DNA of 64,000 nt from Microbispora siamensis (lineage in GTDB: Bacteria; Actinomycetota; Actinomycetes; Streptosporangiales; Streptosporangiaceae), in the NCBI RefSeq assembly GCF_016863095.1, contig NZ_BOOF01000032.1, forward strand, positions 1-64,000, given 5' to 3'. Each line of letters begins with the position of its first letter. Position 1 is the first letter of the stretch. The translations under genes and the position numbers were made by a program. The notes below the pieces were generated by a model that worked only from the letters and a program-made list of their open reading frames with translations, searched no databases and had not been told where the DNA came from. Shown here piece by piece: positions 34,640 to 42,352 of the stretch.

Positions 34640-36555
34640 GTCACGACGCAGTGGGCGGCGCCGTCGTCGAGTGCCTGCGCCAGTTCGGCCGTCGCCTCGT
34701 CCAGGCGGTTCACGTGATAGCTCTCGCGGGACGTACGATCGGCGGCCCACCGGCGGTCGGCGGCCAGCCGGGCCAGCGTGCCGCGGCCGTCGTGGCAGGG
34801 GATGGCGGGCCACCCACCGGCCTCCATCAGGCGGATCGCCCGGTCCAGGTTGGCGCGGACGTGCTCGGCGGCACGGATCTCGTGCCCTGTCTCGTCCGCC
34901 TGAGCCGCTGCGGCCACGGCGGCGAGGCTGCGGACGTGGTAGGCGCACGACTCCAGCAGGGCGAGCAGGTGGCGCGCGTGGGCCCGGCGGGCGCGACGCG
35001 GGTTCAGCGGGTGGGTCAGCGGGCGAAGGGCACCGCGCAGCTCTTCCAGAGCCCGATCCAGCTCACGGGTGTCGAGAGACCTGCCTCCTTCCGGCACACG
35101 CGTACGCCGGAGGGCACGCAGCACCTCCAGCAGGCGCTCGCCGCCGGCCCGGCGCACGGTCGTGGGCAGCACGAGCGCCCCCGCCAGCACCCCGCACAGC
35201 GCACCGAGCGCGGTCTCCCAGATGCGCAGCGCGAGCAGCTCGGCCGAGAACGTGCCGAGCAGCACGAAAGCCATGGCGATCAGGCAGGTGATGAAGAAGG
35301 TCACCGCCCAGTACGCGTTCGGCGGGGTGCGGAAGACCCCGAAGACGCACAACAGCGACACGCCCAGGGCCGACGGCACGTCACCCCCGGCCACGGCGGC
35401 GATCGCCAGCCCGCACGCCACGCCCAGCACGGTGCCCAGCACGCGCTGGAAGCCCTGGATCAGGACCTCCCCGACGCTCTCTGTGCCGACGAAGACGACC
35501 CACGCGGTGAGCACGGCCCAGTACCAGCGTTCGGACGACGACAGCTCGCCGCTCACGACGGCGACGGCCGCCGCCGCGGCGGCTTGCACGGCCTGCCGCG
35601 GCGCGACGCGCCTCAGCCGGCGGGCCGCGCCGGCCGTACGAGGGCCGCGGTCCGCCGGGGCGCCGGCGACCGATCGCAGCCCGTCGACGGCACGCATCAG
35701 CTCGCCGATGGCGTGGTGGACGTCCCGGAGCACGGCGGGGGCTCGGTCGCACGTAGTTCCCTCGAAAGCCGGACCGGAGCGGACGGCCAGCACCGCCAGC
35801 CGCTGCGCGGCCGTTTCGGCCCGCACGATTCCCTGCAGCACCCGGTCGGCGGCGCGTCCCCGGTCGAGGAGATCGGCGATCATCAGCGCGCTCCGGTGCA
35901 GCCGGGCGACCCGGCGTTCCAGTGACCGCGTCAGGCGGGTGTCGTCCCCTCCCGCCCGGACCACCTCGATCGCGCCGAGCACGACCTGCTCCAGATGGAA
36001 ATCGAAGGCACGCCGCAGCCGCCGCAGCGTCCTGGCGGGGGTCGTCCGCAGCAGGCCGAACCCCACCAGCGCGTCGGCGGCGAAGCCGACGCCCACCGCG
36101 GCGGACAGGCCGGGCAACTGGCTCAGCCGCGCCCCGAGGAACTGGGTCAGGAAGTACGCCATGAAGGCGAAGATCCCGAGCGCCTGCTCCCGTGGCCCGT
36201 ACCGGCGGACGTACACCGCGCAGAAGACCAACAGGACGAAGACGGCCTCGGCCGCCCCGGGGAAGGACGCGAGCGCGCAACCCGCGAGCAAGACGGCGGA
36301 CACGAGTGGGACGGCGGCGACGACGACGAGTACCTGATCACGCGGAGGGCTGTCGCCGGTGGCCAGCGCGACGGTGAAGGGGGCGAAGCAGCCCGCAACG
36401 AGGAACGCGGCAGGAAGGTCCGTCAAGGACAACACGGCCAGGGTGAGGGCGATGCCCGCGACGGCTCTGAGTGCGGTGGTCGTGCGCACGAGCCCCGGAT
36501 CGTCTGCGGCGAGGCGATCCCACGCGCGTGCCGCTCGCTGCAGCGAAGTGCCCAT
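34636..36555 (-). CDS. FUSC-family membrane protein (aromatic acid exporter-like)
   Basis: 639 residues from ATG36555, preceded by GGAAGGAAAG. Two blocks of hydrophobic helices (about residues 28-165 and 335-465) flank cytoplasmic helical regions, the usual FUSC/YccS-like layout. Examples are LVVVAAVPLVSAVLLAGCAL in the first block and YWAVLTAWVVFVGTESVGEV and LGVACGLAIAAVAGG in the second. FUSC proteins are linked to efflux of aromatic carboxylic acids; this is family knowledge, not shown here. The stop codons of this gene and the convergent LuxR-ATPase overlap in CTAG (34636-34639), leaving no room for a terminator between them. Confidence 0.88.
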   Translation of the reverse strand: MGTSLQRAARAWDRLAADDPGLVRTTTALRAVAGIALTLAVLSLTDLPAAFLVAGCFAPFTVALATGDSPPRDQVLVVVAAVPLVSAVLLAGCALASFPGAAEAVFVLLVFCAVYVRRYGPREQALGIFAFMAYFLTQFLGARLSQLPGLSAAVGVGFAADALVGFGLLRTTPARTLRRLRRAFDFHLEQVVLGAIEVVRAGGDDTRLTRSLERRVARLHRSALMIADLLDRGRAADRVLQGIVRAETAAQRLAVLAVRSGPAFEGTTCDRAPAVLRDVHHAIGELMRAVDGLRSVAGAPADRGPRTAGAARRLRRVAPRQAVQAAAAAAVAVVSGELSSSERWYWAVLTAWVVFVGTESVGEVLIQGFQRVLGTVLGVACGLAIAAVAGGDVPSALGVSLLCVFGVFRTPPNAYWAVTFFITCLIAMAFVLLGTFSAELLALRIWETALGALCGVLAGALVLPTTVRRAGGERLLEVLRALRRTRVPEGGRSLDTRELDRALEELRGALRPLTHPLNPRRARRAHARHLLALLESCAYHVRSLAAVAAAAQADETGHEIRAAEHVRANLDRAIRLMEAGGWPAIPCHDGRGTLARLAADRRWAADRTSRESYHVNRLDEATAELAQALDDGAAHCVVT

Positions 36556-36823
36556 CGCTTTCCTTCCGGTCGTACGGATTCCTCGGCCATCGTGCGGACG
36601 CGCAGCCCGGCGGGGGTATCGGCCGGATGACTGCACTTCGACGGACGCGGGCGCACCGCCCGTCCGCGAGGGCCGAGGCGTCAGCCGCACGCACCTGCGG
36701 CCGATCGGCACCCCGTCCGTGCTGTCGGAGGCCGGGTGTACACCATCCGACCCTCCGATGGAAAGATCATGGCCAAGGGAATCCATAGTGGGTCGACGAA
36801 AACGGACGAGGGCGTGGCTTGCC

Positions 36824-37177
36824 ATGACGGCGAACGTCCGCAAAGCGGACTGGCATACGATCGCCTGGGTAACGCCGTCAGCCGATGGGCGGACGCTGAC
36901 CGCGACGTTCACGGTGTACAAGTCCGAGGATGACGACGGCCGCTTCTGCTGGGAAGTGACGGACACCGAAGTGCAGGAGTCGCCCTCTCAGGTGACAATC
37001 GGCGTCAAGATGAGCAATCCGTGCGCACCCCTCGTGTCCTGGGGGACCATAAAGCTGCCGGACAACGGATACCAGTTCGATGTGCAGCTACATCTTCGTG
37101 CACCCTTGAACGGGCGGCCCGTCATCGAAAAAGAAAGTGGGCAAAATATCGAGGTCGCCCAGCCGGACAAGGGCTAG
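36824..37177 (+). CDS. hypothetical protein, 117 residues
   Basis: ATG36824 opens a product with no signal peptide: WHTIAWVTPSADGRTLTATF, VYKSEDDDGRFCWEVTDTEV and WGTIKLPDNGYQFDVQLHLR suggest a small all-beta domain. An in-frame GTG at 36788 is an alternative start. The frame is not recognised as a known family. Its GC content falls towards the 3' end (AAAGAAAGTGGGCAAAATAT region), in line with the lower-GC, recently acquired DNA that follows. Confidence rests on protein-like codon usage alone. Confidence 0.5.
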   Translation: MTANVRKADWHTIAWVTPSADGRTLTATFTVYKSEDDDGRFCWEVTDTEVQESPSQVTIGVKMSNPCAPLVSWGTIKLPDNGYQFDVQLHLRAPLNGRPVIEKESGQNIEVAQPDKG

Positions 37178-37319
37178 TGACAGAGCGCACTCGGCGAGTT
37201 TATGGTGGAGCCCCGCTGGACCGGCTTCACCGGAACTAAATTCGAAGGCAAATTTGCCAGCGCCTCTATAGGTGATCGTGGGTCTCCGTCCCGTGGGGAC
37301 GATTCAATGAAAGGAGTTC

Positions 37320-37916
37320 TCAGCGCGTCACGCTTGCTTCCACACTTGTAAGTAGATCGGCCAACAGGTGCTTGGGGATCGTGGCTCGGGCGAGACCGGA
37401 GGACTGCACGGCTGAGTTCAGGGCGCATTCCTCGCTTCTGGTGAGCATCGTCCTGCATCCCTTGTGGGCGAGCACGTCTCGCGCGACGTAGCCGTCACCT
37501 GCTGCCACGGCCTCGCTCACGAGGCGGGTAGCGGCGCGTGAGGCCTCTGGACGTTCCATGCTGCCGACAAGGTCGACCACAGCGAGCCCCAGGCGGGTAC
37601 GGAACACCACGTATTCGGGGGCTGAGCCGAGTTCGAGGTAAGCGTCGGTCATGCTCGAAACAGTGGCGTCCGTCGGCTGAGCATCGACTCTGAGAAGGCA
37701 AAGTACAGTCAGGCATGCCGCGACGGCCTTCTCCCAGGGTTCGGTGATCGTGCTGTCTTTCAGGAGTGCGCGGGCGAAGTCTGCGTCGCCGGAGCACCGG
37801 GTGGCCGATTCAAGCGTTGCCAGCTTCTGCAGCGGCCTGGTAGTCGTTGACCGCTTGACCCGGTATTCGGAACCAGCGGCGAACGCGAATGATAGGTAGT
37901 TGCCCGGAGTACACAA
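37320..37916 (-). CDS. hypothetical helical protein next to an integration site
   Basis: A 198-residue minus-strand frame, largely helical and Ala/Leu-rich (EKAVAACLTVLCLLRVDAQ, RLGLAVVDLVGSMERPEASR, ending LLADLLTSVEASVTR). With ATG37916 it overlaps the upstream excisionase-like gene by 107 bases, so the real start may be internal. No motif is recognised. GC content is lower than the genome average and codon use is less biased, as is common for integrated-element cargo. Confidence 0.5.
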   Translation of the reverse strand: MCTPGNYLSFAFAAGSEYRVKRSTTTRPLQKLATLESATRCSGDADFARALLKDSTITEPWEKAVAACLTVLCLLRVDAQPTDATVSSMTDAYLELGSAPEYVVFRTRLGLAVVDLVGSMERPEASRAATRLVSEAVAAGDGYVARDVLAHKGCRTMLTRSEECALNSAVQSSGLARATIPKHLLADLLTSVEASVTR

Positions 37917-38439
37917 GTCGATAGACGGCAGCCTTTGACACTCGCATCGCAGCGGCCGTCTCGGAGACGGTGAGGAGCACTTGCGCCGATGGAGTCACCG
38001 GCGGACCTGGTTTCGGCGCTAGCTCGGCCGGATAGTAGTCCGGGCGCCCAACGATCCCTCCTCTCCTGACTCCCTGCATCATGCCGACAAGCCCACCTAT
38101 GGCTACGTATGCAGTCAGCAATCCGAGCCAACTCCACCAGGCATGCTGCTGATAAAGCCAGAGAGTCCCATAGCCGCCGGCTAGAGCGACTAATCCGCCG
38201 ATCGCGAAAGACATCCAGTCACGATCAGGGTTCAAAAGGACACCGATCTCCCATTCGATGTGCTGCATCAGAAGGTGCTTGCCCGGGGAACCATCAGGAA
38301 GATCCTTGGCGATGCTAACGTCCTCCCGTAGATTCCTCCGCAGAGCCCCCTGCTCCCGAAGCAAACCCAGAGCGGCCGCACCTAGCGTCGCAATAGGAGG
38401 GGCAAGCTGAAGCGCCCATTGCCACGACATAGAAGGCAC
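37810..38439 (-). CDS. membrane protein with C-terminal excisionase-type HTH domain
   Basis: 209 residues from ATG38439. Residues about 5-25 and 72-118 are hydrophobic: the segment WMSFAIGGLVALAGGYGTLW is followed by a second helix, WLGLLTAYVAIGGLVGMMQG. The last 55 residues form a helix-turn-helix of the excisionase/HTH_17 kind: LLTVSETAAAMRVSKAAVYR, then LPIIRVRRWFRIP. Such HTH domains recognise attachment-site DNA in integrative elements. A membrane-bound HTH_17 fusion is unusual. It lies about 250 bases from a tRNA-Pro 3' fragment, so it is probably part of an integrated element or its remnant. No integrase gene is in the window. Confidence 0.65.
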   Translation of the reverse strand: MPSMSWQWALQLAPPIATLGAAALGLLREQGALRRNLREDVSIAKDLPDGSPGKHLLMQHIEWEIGVLLNPDRDWMSFAIGGLVALAGGYGTLWLYQQHAWWSWLGLLTAYVAIGGLVGMMQGVRRGGIVGRPDYYPAELAPKPGPPVTPSAQVLLTVSETAAAMRVSKAAVYRLVYSGQLPIIRVRRWFRIPGQAVNDYQAAAEAGNA

Positions 38440-38691
38440 CGTAGCGCAAAGACTCCGCTAGAGGGGCGATTGTGTTACGTCAGGGGACACACCGGGGAAC
38501 TCATGGCTTAGAGTCGAGGCCACCACGATGAACAGGGGAGTGCCGCAAGTCCCCTTACCATCTAAGGGCGAACGTGTGGGGACCACTCGGGGACCACACG
38601 CTATGCACACAGCCGAACAACCAGCATGCGAGCGAACTTCGTTCTTACCCTCTGAACGCCACTGACGTGCTAAAACGCCTACTCCAACGTC

Positions 38692-38733
38692 CTGGGGGTC
38701 AAGGGGGCGTGGGTTCAAATCCCGCCGTCCCGA
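38692..38733 (+). other. 3' half of a tRNA-Pro(GGG): attachment-site scar
   Basis: The sequence starts at the anticodon loop CTGGGGG (anticodon GGG at 38694-38696). It continues with the 3' anticodon-stem strand TCAAG, a 5-base variable loop GGGGC, a T-arm GTGGG-TTCAAAT-CCCGC, and the acceptor strand CGTCCCG plus discriminator A. The bases before the loop (ACGTC) cannot pair with TCAAG and no 5' half exists upstream, so this is not a functional tRNA. Tyrosine recombinases of actinobacterial integrative elements use exactly this 3' half as att core. No CCA is encoded. Confidence 0.8.
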
Positions 38734-38734
38734 C

Positions 38735-39101
38735 ACTGTCGTAGCAGGTCAGAGTCACAGTTCTCAAGATCGGGGATTGTGGCTTTTCTGTTGTGTCACC
38801 CAGGTGTCATCAAGAGTCGCACTCCCGGACCGTGCCGCCCGGTGACAGATGTATGTCCAGCGTGTCACCGCATTCGCCAGTCCTCTGGCTGGGGGAATTC
38901 CTTGTGTCCAACGGACTGAGAGATCTACATCGTAAAGGACTGCTTCTGATCGGTGCATCTCGATCGACGGCGCGTCCTCAGCCGGGAGCCGTCGCAGACG
39001 CCCGTGGCTGCCGTGGCGACCTTCCTGGTTACGACTTGGCGACCGTCGTTCCTACACCGACGCCGAGTAACGCGGAAAGCGACGAGCTGCGGCTGAGAGC
39101 A
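38735..39101. other. region between the tRNA fragment and the DUF6461 remnant; nothing confident
   Basis: About 370 bases of mixed composition just outside the att fragment. A plus-strand frame stays open through it but reads without protein character until about 39160. No promoter, hairpin or conserved family was recognised. Confidence 0.35.
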
Positions 39102-39974
39102 GTGCGTTGTCACTTGAGCGAGCATCGGCAGGTCCATGCCACCGCCCGCACGCCCGGTGCCTCGCCGGAGGACTACGCGTGGCAGGACGAGGGCCCCCTG
39201 GGACCGATCTACACGATCACCCTCGTCAGGGGAGTGGAGGAGCACGAGGTGCTCCGGCGGCTGGGCGCCGCCCCGGAACACATCCGCCTGATCGACGTGG
39301 ATGAGTACCCCGACTCCAGCCGTACCGAGATCGCCATGGTACGGGTGGGAGACTGGTCCATCCTCATCGAGGAGTGCGGCCGGTGTGGCGTACAACGCGA
39401 GGTCATCGGCGAGTTGTCCCGCGATGGTGGCGAGGCAGTCGCGGTGATGCGACACGACTATGCCCCCGGCCAGGACTTCGCCTATGCCCTCGACGGTGAG
39501 CTCCTCACCGGTTTCGATCCGAGCCGGCCCGGAACCCGGTGGGGCACCGCACCCGACCGACTCAACTCGGGCGTCGCCCTCGTCGTTAGCGGGGTAGCCG
39601 ATCGGGACGCCGAAGAGCTTCGCCAGCGCCTTCAACGTCTTGAGCTGGGGATTGTCCTACCTGCCCATCCGCAGCCGGCCACCGCGGCGACCAGCGCCGC
39701 AATGTCGGCGATGAGCGATCCCCCCGGACCCGCCCGCCCCCGGCAGCGAGCCTTCGCACGGCCCTACGCAACTCCAGCCCTGCTCGTGTCGGGGGCGGAA
39801 TCCGCGCGTACGGCTCCCGAGCTGCCCGGTCGAAGGCCTCCGCCGCGATACACGCCGGCCTCGCTTGGCGTGCCAGTTCATGGGCGCCTGGCGGACCCAC
39901 GGTCGCAGGTCTCACGGCTGATGCCCAGATGTGGGCCGAGCCTGACAGGTACAGCGCGACGGCGTCGGCCTTGA
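39102..39974 (+). pseudogene. DUF6461 family gene with replaced 3' end
   Basis: From about 39165 the frame reads as a DUF6461 protein: DYAWQDEGPLGPIYTITLVR, GVEEHEVLRRLGAAPEHIRL, VGDWSILIEECGRCGVQRE and DFAYALDGELLTGFDPSRPG. GTG39102 is a possible start. From about 39560 the protein-like character ends, because the frame runs antisense through a decayed XRE-regulator fragment, giving a low-complexity tail to the stop at 39974. The gene therefore appears truncated by a rearrangement. DUF6461 proteins are common near XRE regulators in actinomycete genomes; their function is unknown to me. Confidence 0.6.
39590..39680 (-). pseudogene. remnant of an XRE-family regulator
   Basis: On the minus strand, DNPQLKTLKALAKLFGVPIG reads like the end of the HTH domain of actinobacterial XRE regulators (pattern RDNPTLKTLEALADFFGVP). 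Immediately upstream in the same frame is an in-frame TAG where the family has Arg (GR-stop-DNPQ). Upstream sequence breaks into other frames. Antisense to the tail of the DUF6461 remnant. Confidence 0.55.
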
Positions 39975-40005
39975 ATTCAGGCGGGTAGGCGTTGATGCCA
40001 CCAGG
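39912..40005 (-). pseudogene. remnant of an IS3-type transposase orfA
   Basis: The minus-strand reading INAYPPEFKADAVALYLS matches the N-terminus of IS3-family OrfA proteins (YPPEFKADAVALY pattern). The sequence then loses homology and frame after about 20 residues. No intact transposase or inverted repeats were found. It marks past insertion activity next to the tRNA-fragment scar. Confidence 0.5.
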
Positions 40006-40226
40006 AACTCCTTGGTCTCCATGATCTGGTACTCAAGGTGTCCACATGTCGGAGACCTGGACGCCGGACGCGAGCGTAACGGCAGTCCTTCATTTGATGC
40101 CACCCTGAACGCTCCGGCTGGCGGAGCGTTGACGCGGCCCGCAGATGGCGCATGGGCCGGCCCTCCATGCCAAGGGAATCAGCCTCGTCTATGTCTGCCA
40201 TCAGGGATTGATGGCCCTCGTATGCG

Positions 40227-40254
40227 TTGACTTCCGTCGATTTCATTCATAAAT
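40227..40254 (+). promoter_or_regulatory. AT-rich promoter/operator upstream of the glycoside-catabolism island (site 1)
   Basis: TTGACT at 40227-40232, then TCCGTCGATTTCATT, then CATAAAT at 40248-40254, which fit -35 and -10 elements with 15-16 base spacing, about 50 bases before GTG40307. The same core (GACTT..GT.GATTTCAT..A.AAT) recurs at 55895 and partly at 45751 and 60950, suggesting a shared regulator. Confidence 0.55.
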
Positions 40255-40306
40255 ATGTGCAGGCAGTCCCGTGGTCGGGGTCACGGGTACCCTCTGGAGG
40301 TCTCTG

Positions 40307-41389
40307 GTGGTCAATCGCATGCGTGCCGGCATCGTCGGCGTCGGTTTCATGGGAACGGTGCACGCTCGGGCCATCCGGCGCGCGGGCGGTGTCGTGGTCC
40401 GGGCCGTCGGCTCGACACCGGAGTCTTCCCGGAACGCCGCCGAGCACCTCCGTCCGGAAGACTTTACGGAAACGGTCGAGGAGCTGCTGAGCGCCGACGA
40501 CATTGACGTCGTGCACATCTGCACACCGAACGCGACTCATGCACGGCTGGCGCGCGCGGCCATCGCCGCCGGCAAGCACGTCGTGTGCGAGAAGCCGCTC
40601 GCGGTGAACCCGTACGAGGCTGAGGAACTGGCGCAGCTCGCCGTCGATGCCGGTGTCACGGCCACCGTCCCGTTCGTCTACCGCTTCTATCCGACGGTCC
40701 GGGAGGCTCGTGCCCGTGTCGCGGACGGCACTGCCGGGCCGGTACGTCTGCTGCACGGCTCGTACCTTCAGGACTGGCTCGCCGAGGACAGCGACGACAA
40801 CTGGCGGGTGGACTCCGCGGCCGGCGGGCCGTCCCGCGCCTTCGCCGACATCGGTGTCCACTGGTGCGACTTGGTGGAGTTCGTCAGCGGGCACCGCATC
40901 GTGCGCGTGGCGGCCCAGACGATGATCGCGGTGCCTGCCCGCGGCGGGCGGAGAGTGGAGACTGAGGACGCGGCAGTCGTGCTTTTCGAGACCGACGGGG
41001 GAGCGGTGGGCAATGTCACCGTCAGCCAGGTCACCCCGGGCAGGAAGAACCGGTTGTGGTTCTCGGTGGACGGTGCGAAAGAGAGCCTGACTTTCGACCA
41101 GGAGAACCCCGAGACGCTGTGGATCGGCGGCCGGGAGATCAATCGGCAGCTGCTGCGCGGCACCAGCGAGTCCCTGGTAGCCGCGCGGTACACCGCCGTG
41201 CCCGCCGGACATCCCCAGGGCTACCAGGACTGCTTCGACGCCTTTGTCGCCGATGCCTACGCGGCGGTGGACGGCGTCGAGCCGGACGGCCTGCCAACCT
41301 TCGCCGACGGATTGCGCGCTGCACAGCTGACCGCCGCTGTCCTGGAAGCCGCGCAGAAGCAGACTTGGGTGGAGGTGGCCTCGTGCTGA
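40307..41389 (+). CDS. Gfo/Idh/MocA family sugar dehydrogenase 1
   Basis: 360 residues from GTG40307, which has GGAGG 6 bases upstream; ATG40319 is the alternative. N-terminal Rossmann NAD(P) domain with GIVGVGFMGTVHARAIRRAG, and the conserved EKPLAVN (catalytic Lys of the E-K-P motif) in HVVCEKPLAVNPYEAEELA. The C-terminal domain has GGPSRAFADIGVHWCDLVEF with the substrate-binding D-x-G-x-H. These enzymes oxidise sugar or glycoside hydroxyls, often at C3. In C-glycoside catabolism (DgpA-type enzymes) such an oxidation precedes C-C cleavage. It is the first gene of the island behind the AT-rich promoter and overlaps the redoxin gene by 7 bases. The paralogue is at 49747. Confidence 0.9.
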   Translation: MVNRMRAGIVGVGFMGTVHARAIRRAGGVVVRAVGSTPESSRNAAEHLRPEDFTETVEELLSADDIDVVHICTPNATHARLARAAIAAGKHVVCEKPLAVNPYEAEELAQLAVDAGVTATVPFVYRFYPTVREARARVADGTAGPVRLLHGSYLQDWLAEDSDDNWRVDSAAGGPSRAFADIGVHWCDLVEFVSGHRIVRVAAQTMIAVPARGGRRVETEDAAVVLFETDGGAVGNVTVSQVTPGRKNRLWFSVDGAKESLTFDQENPETLWIGGREINRQLLRGTSESLVAARYTAVPAGHPQGYQDCFDAFVADAYAAVDGVEPDGLPTFADGLRAAQLTAAVLEAAQKQTWVEVASC

Positions 41390-42270
41390 GTGGACGGTTG
41401 ACGGTCGGCGACCGGGCGCCGCTGTTCGAGCTGCCCGACACCGCGGGAGCACCTGTGTGCCTCAGCCCGGAGCGGTCCGTCGCGACCGTCGTTGTTTTCA
41501 CCGCCAGCGGCTGCCCGTTCGCCCGCGCCTGGCACGACCGAATCCAGCAGGTCGCCCGCGACTACGCGAACCGGGACGTCACGGTGCTGCAGGTGGTGAG
41601 CAACGACGAGACCGACCATCCGGAGGACTCGAGCACGGCCATGCGTGAGAGGGTCGCCGCCGGCGAGCTCGCCGGCCCCTTCCTGCGAGACGCCGACCAG
41701 TGGGTAGCCCAGGCGTATGGTGCGACGGCGACCCCCGAGATCTTCGTGATCGACCGTATGGGCCTCGTCCGCTACCACGGCGCACCTGACGGCGACCACG
41801 ACGACCCGGCCCAGAACGCCGGGTGGCTGCGTGAGGCGCTCGACGACGTCCTGTCCGGCCGTGAGGTGGCCCGGCCGCTGACCTCTCCGGCGGGCTGTTC
41901 CATCAAATGGCGGGTGGAGCTGCTGTGGTGGGACGGCTGCCCGACGCACGAGCACGCCGCCGAGCTGCTCCGGGGGACGCTCGCCGAGCTCGGCCGGGGC
42001 GACGTGCACGTCGCTGAGCGGCAGGTGACCTCGCGTGAGGAGGCCGAGCGGCTCGGGTTCCCCGGCTCGCCCACCTTCCAGGTGGGACGGCGCGACGTCT
42101 TCCCCGGCGACGCCCCACCCGCCCTCACCTGTCGCGTCTACGAGCGGGCCGACGGGCGCCCCTCGCCGCTGCCGGATCCCGCCGACCTGGCCGCACGGCT
42201 GCGCGGCGTACTGGCCCGTCCGTGGGACCTCCCGGGCTGGGTCGATCCGCGCAAGCCCTCAAATCGGTAG
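41383..42270 (+). CDS. two-domain redoxin (AhpC/TSA-like plus thioredoxin-like)
   Basis: 295 residues from GTG41383 (GGAGG upstream), overlapping the dehydrogenase by 7 bases. Residues about 1-160 are a TlpA/AhpC-type redoxin: RLTVGDRAPLFELPDTAG, VVVFTASGCPFARAWHDR and ATATPEIFVIDRMGLVRYHG. The usual CxxC is reduced to one Cys (SGCPFARAW). Residues about 178-285 form a second thioredoxin-like fold beginning VELLWWDGCPTHEHAAELL (again one Cys) with cis-Pro in GFPGSPTFQVGRRDVF. Fusion of two single-cysteine thioredoxin folds is uncommon. It may protect against peroxide made by the two flavin oxidases of the island, an inference from context. Confidence 0.8.
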   Translation: MLSGRLTVGDRAPLFELPDTAGAPVCLSPERSVATVVVFTASGCPFARAWHDRIQQVARDYANRDVTVLQVVSNDETDHPEDSSTAMRERVAAGELAGPFLRDADQWVAQAYGATATPEIFVIDRMGLVRYHGAPDGDHDDPAQNAGWLREALDDVLSGREVARPLTSPAGCSIKWRVELLWWDGCPTHEHAAELLRGTLAELGRGDVHVAERQVTSREEAERLGFPGSPTFQVGRRDVFPGDAPPALTCRVYERADGRPSPLPDPADLAARLRGVLARPWDLPGWVDPRKPSNR

Positions 42271-42352
42271 GAGTTGTCATGGCATGCCGTACATGTCCTG
42301 AGAAAGCGCCCACCACCCCCGGATCCAGATCGACCGCCGAGGAGGCGTACGT

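Noticed and set aside
38458-38736. Minus-strand frame containing RRDLNPRPLDPQ
   Set aside because: This string is the antisense reading of tRNA T-arm and anticodon sequence and is a well-known artefact; it led to recognition of the tRNA-Pro fragment instead.
40255-40506. Alternative plus-strand frame over the start of the first Gfo/Idh/MocA gene
   Set aside because: Out of frame with the Rossmann motif of the dehydrogenase and without a family or ribosome binding site.
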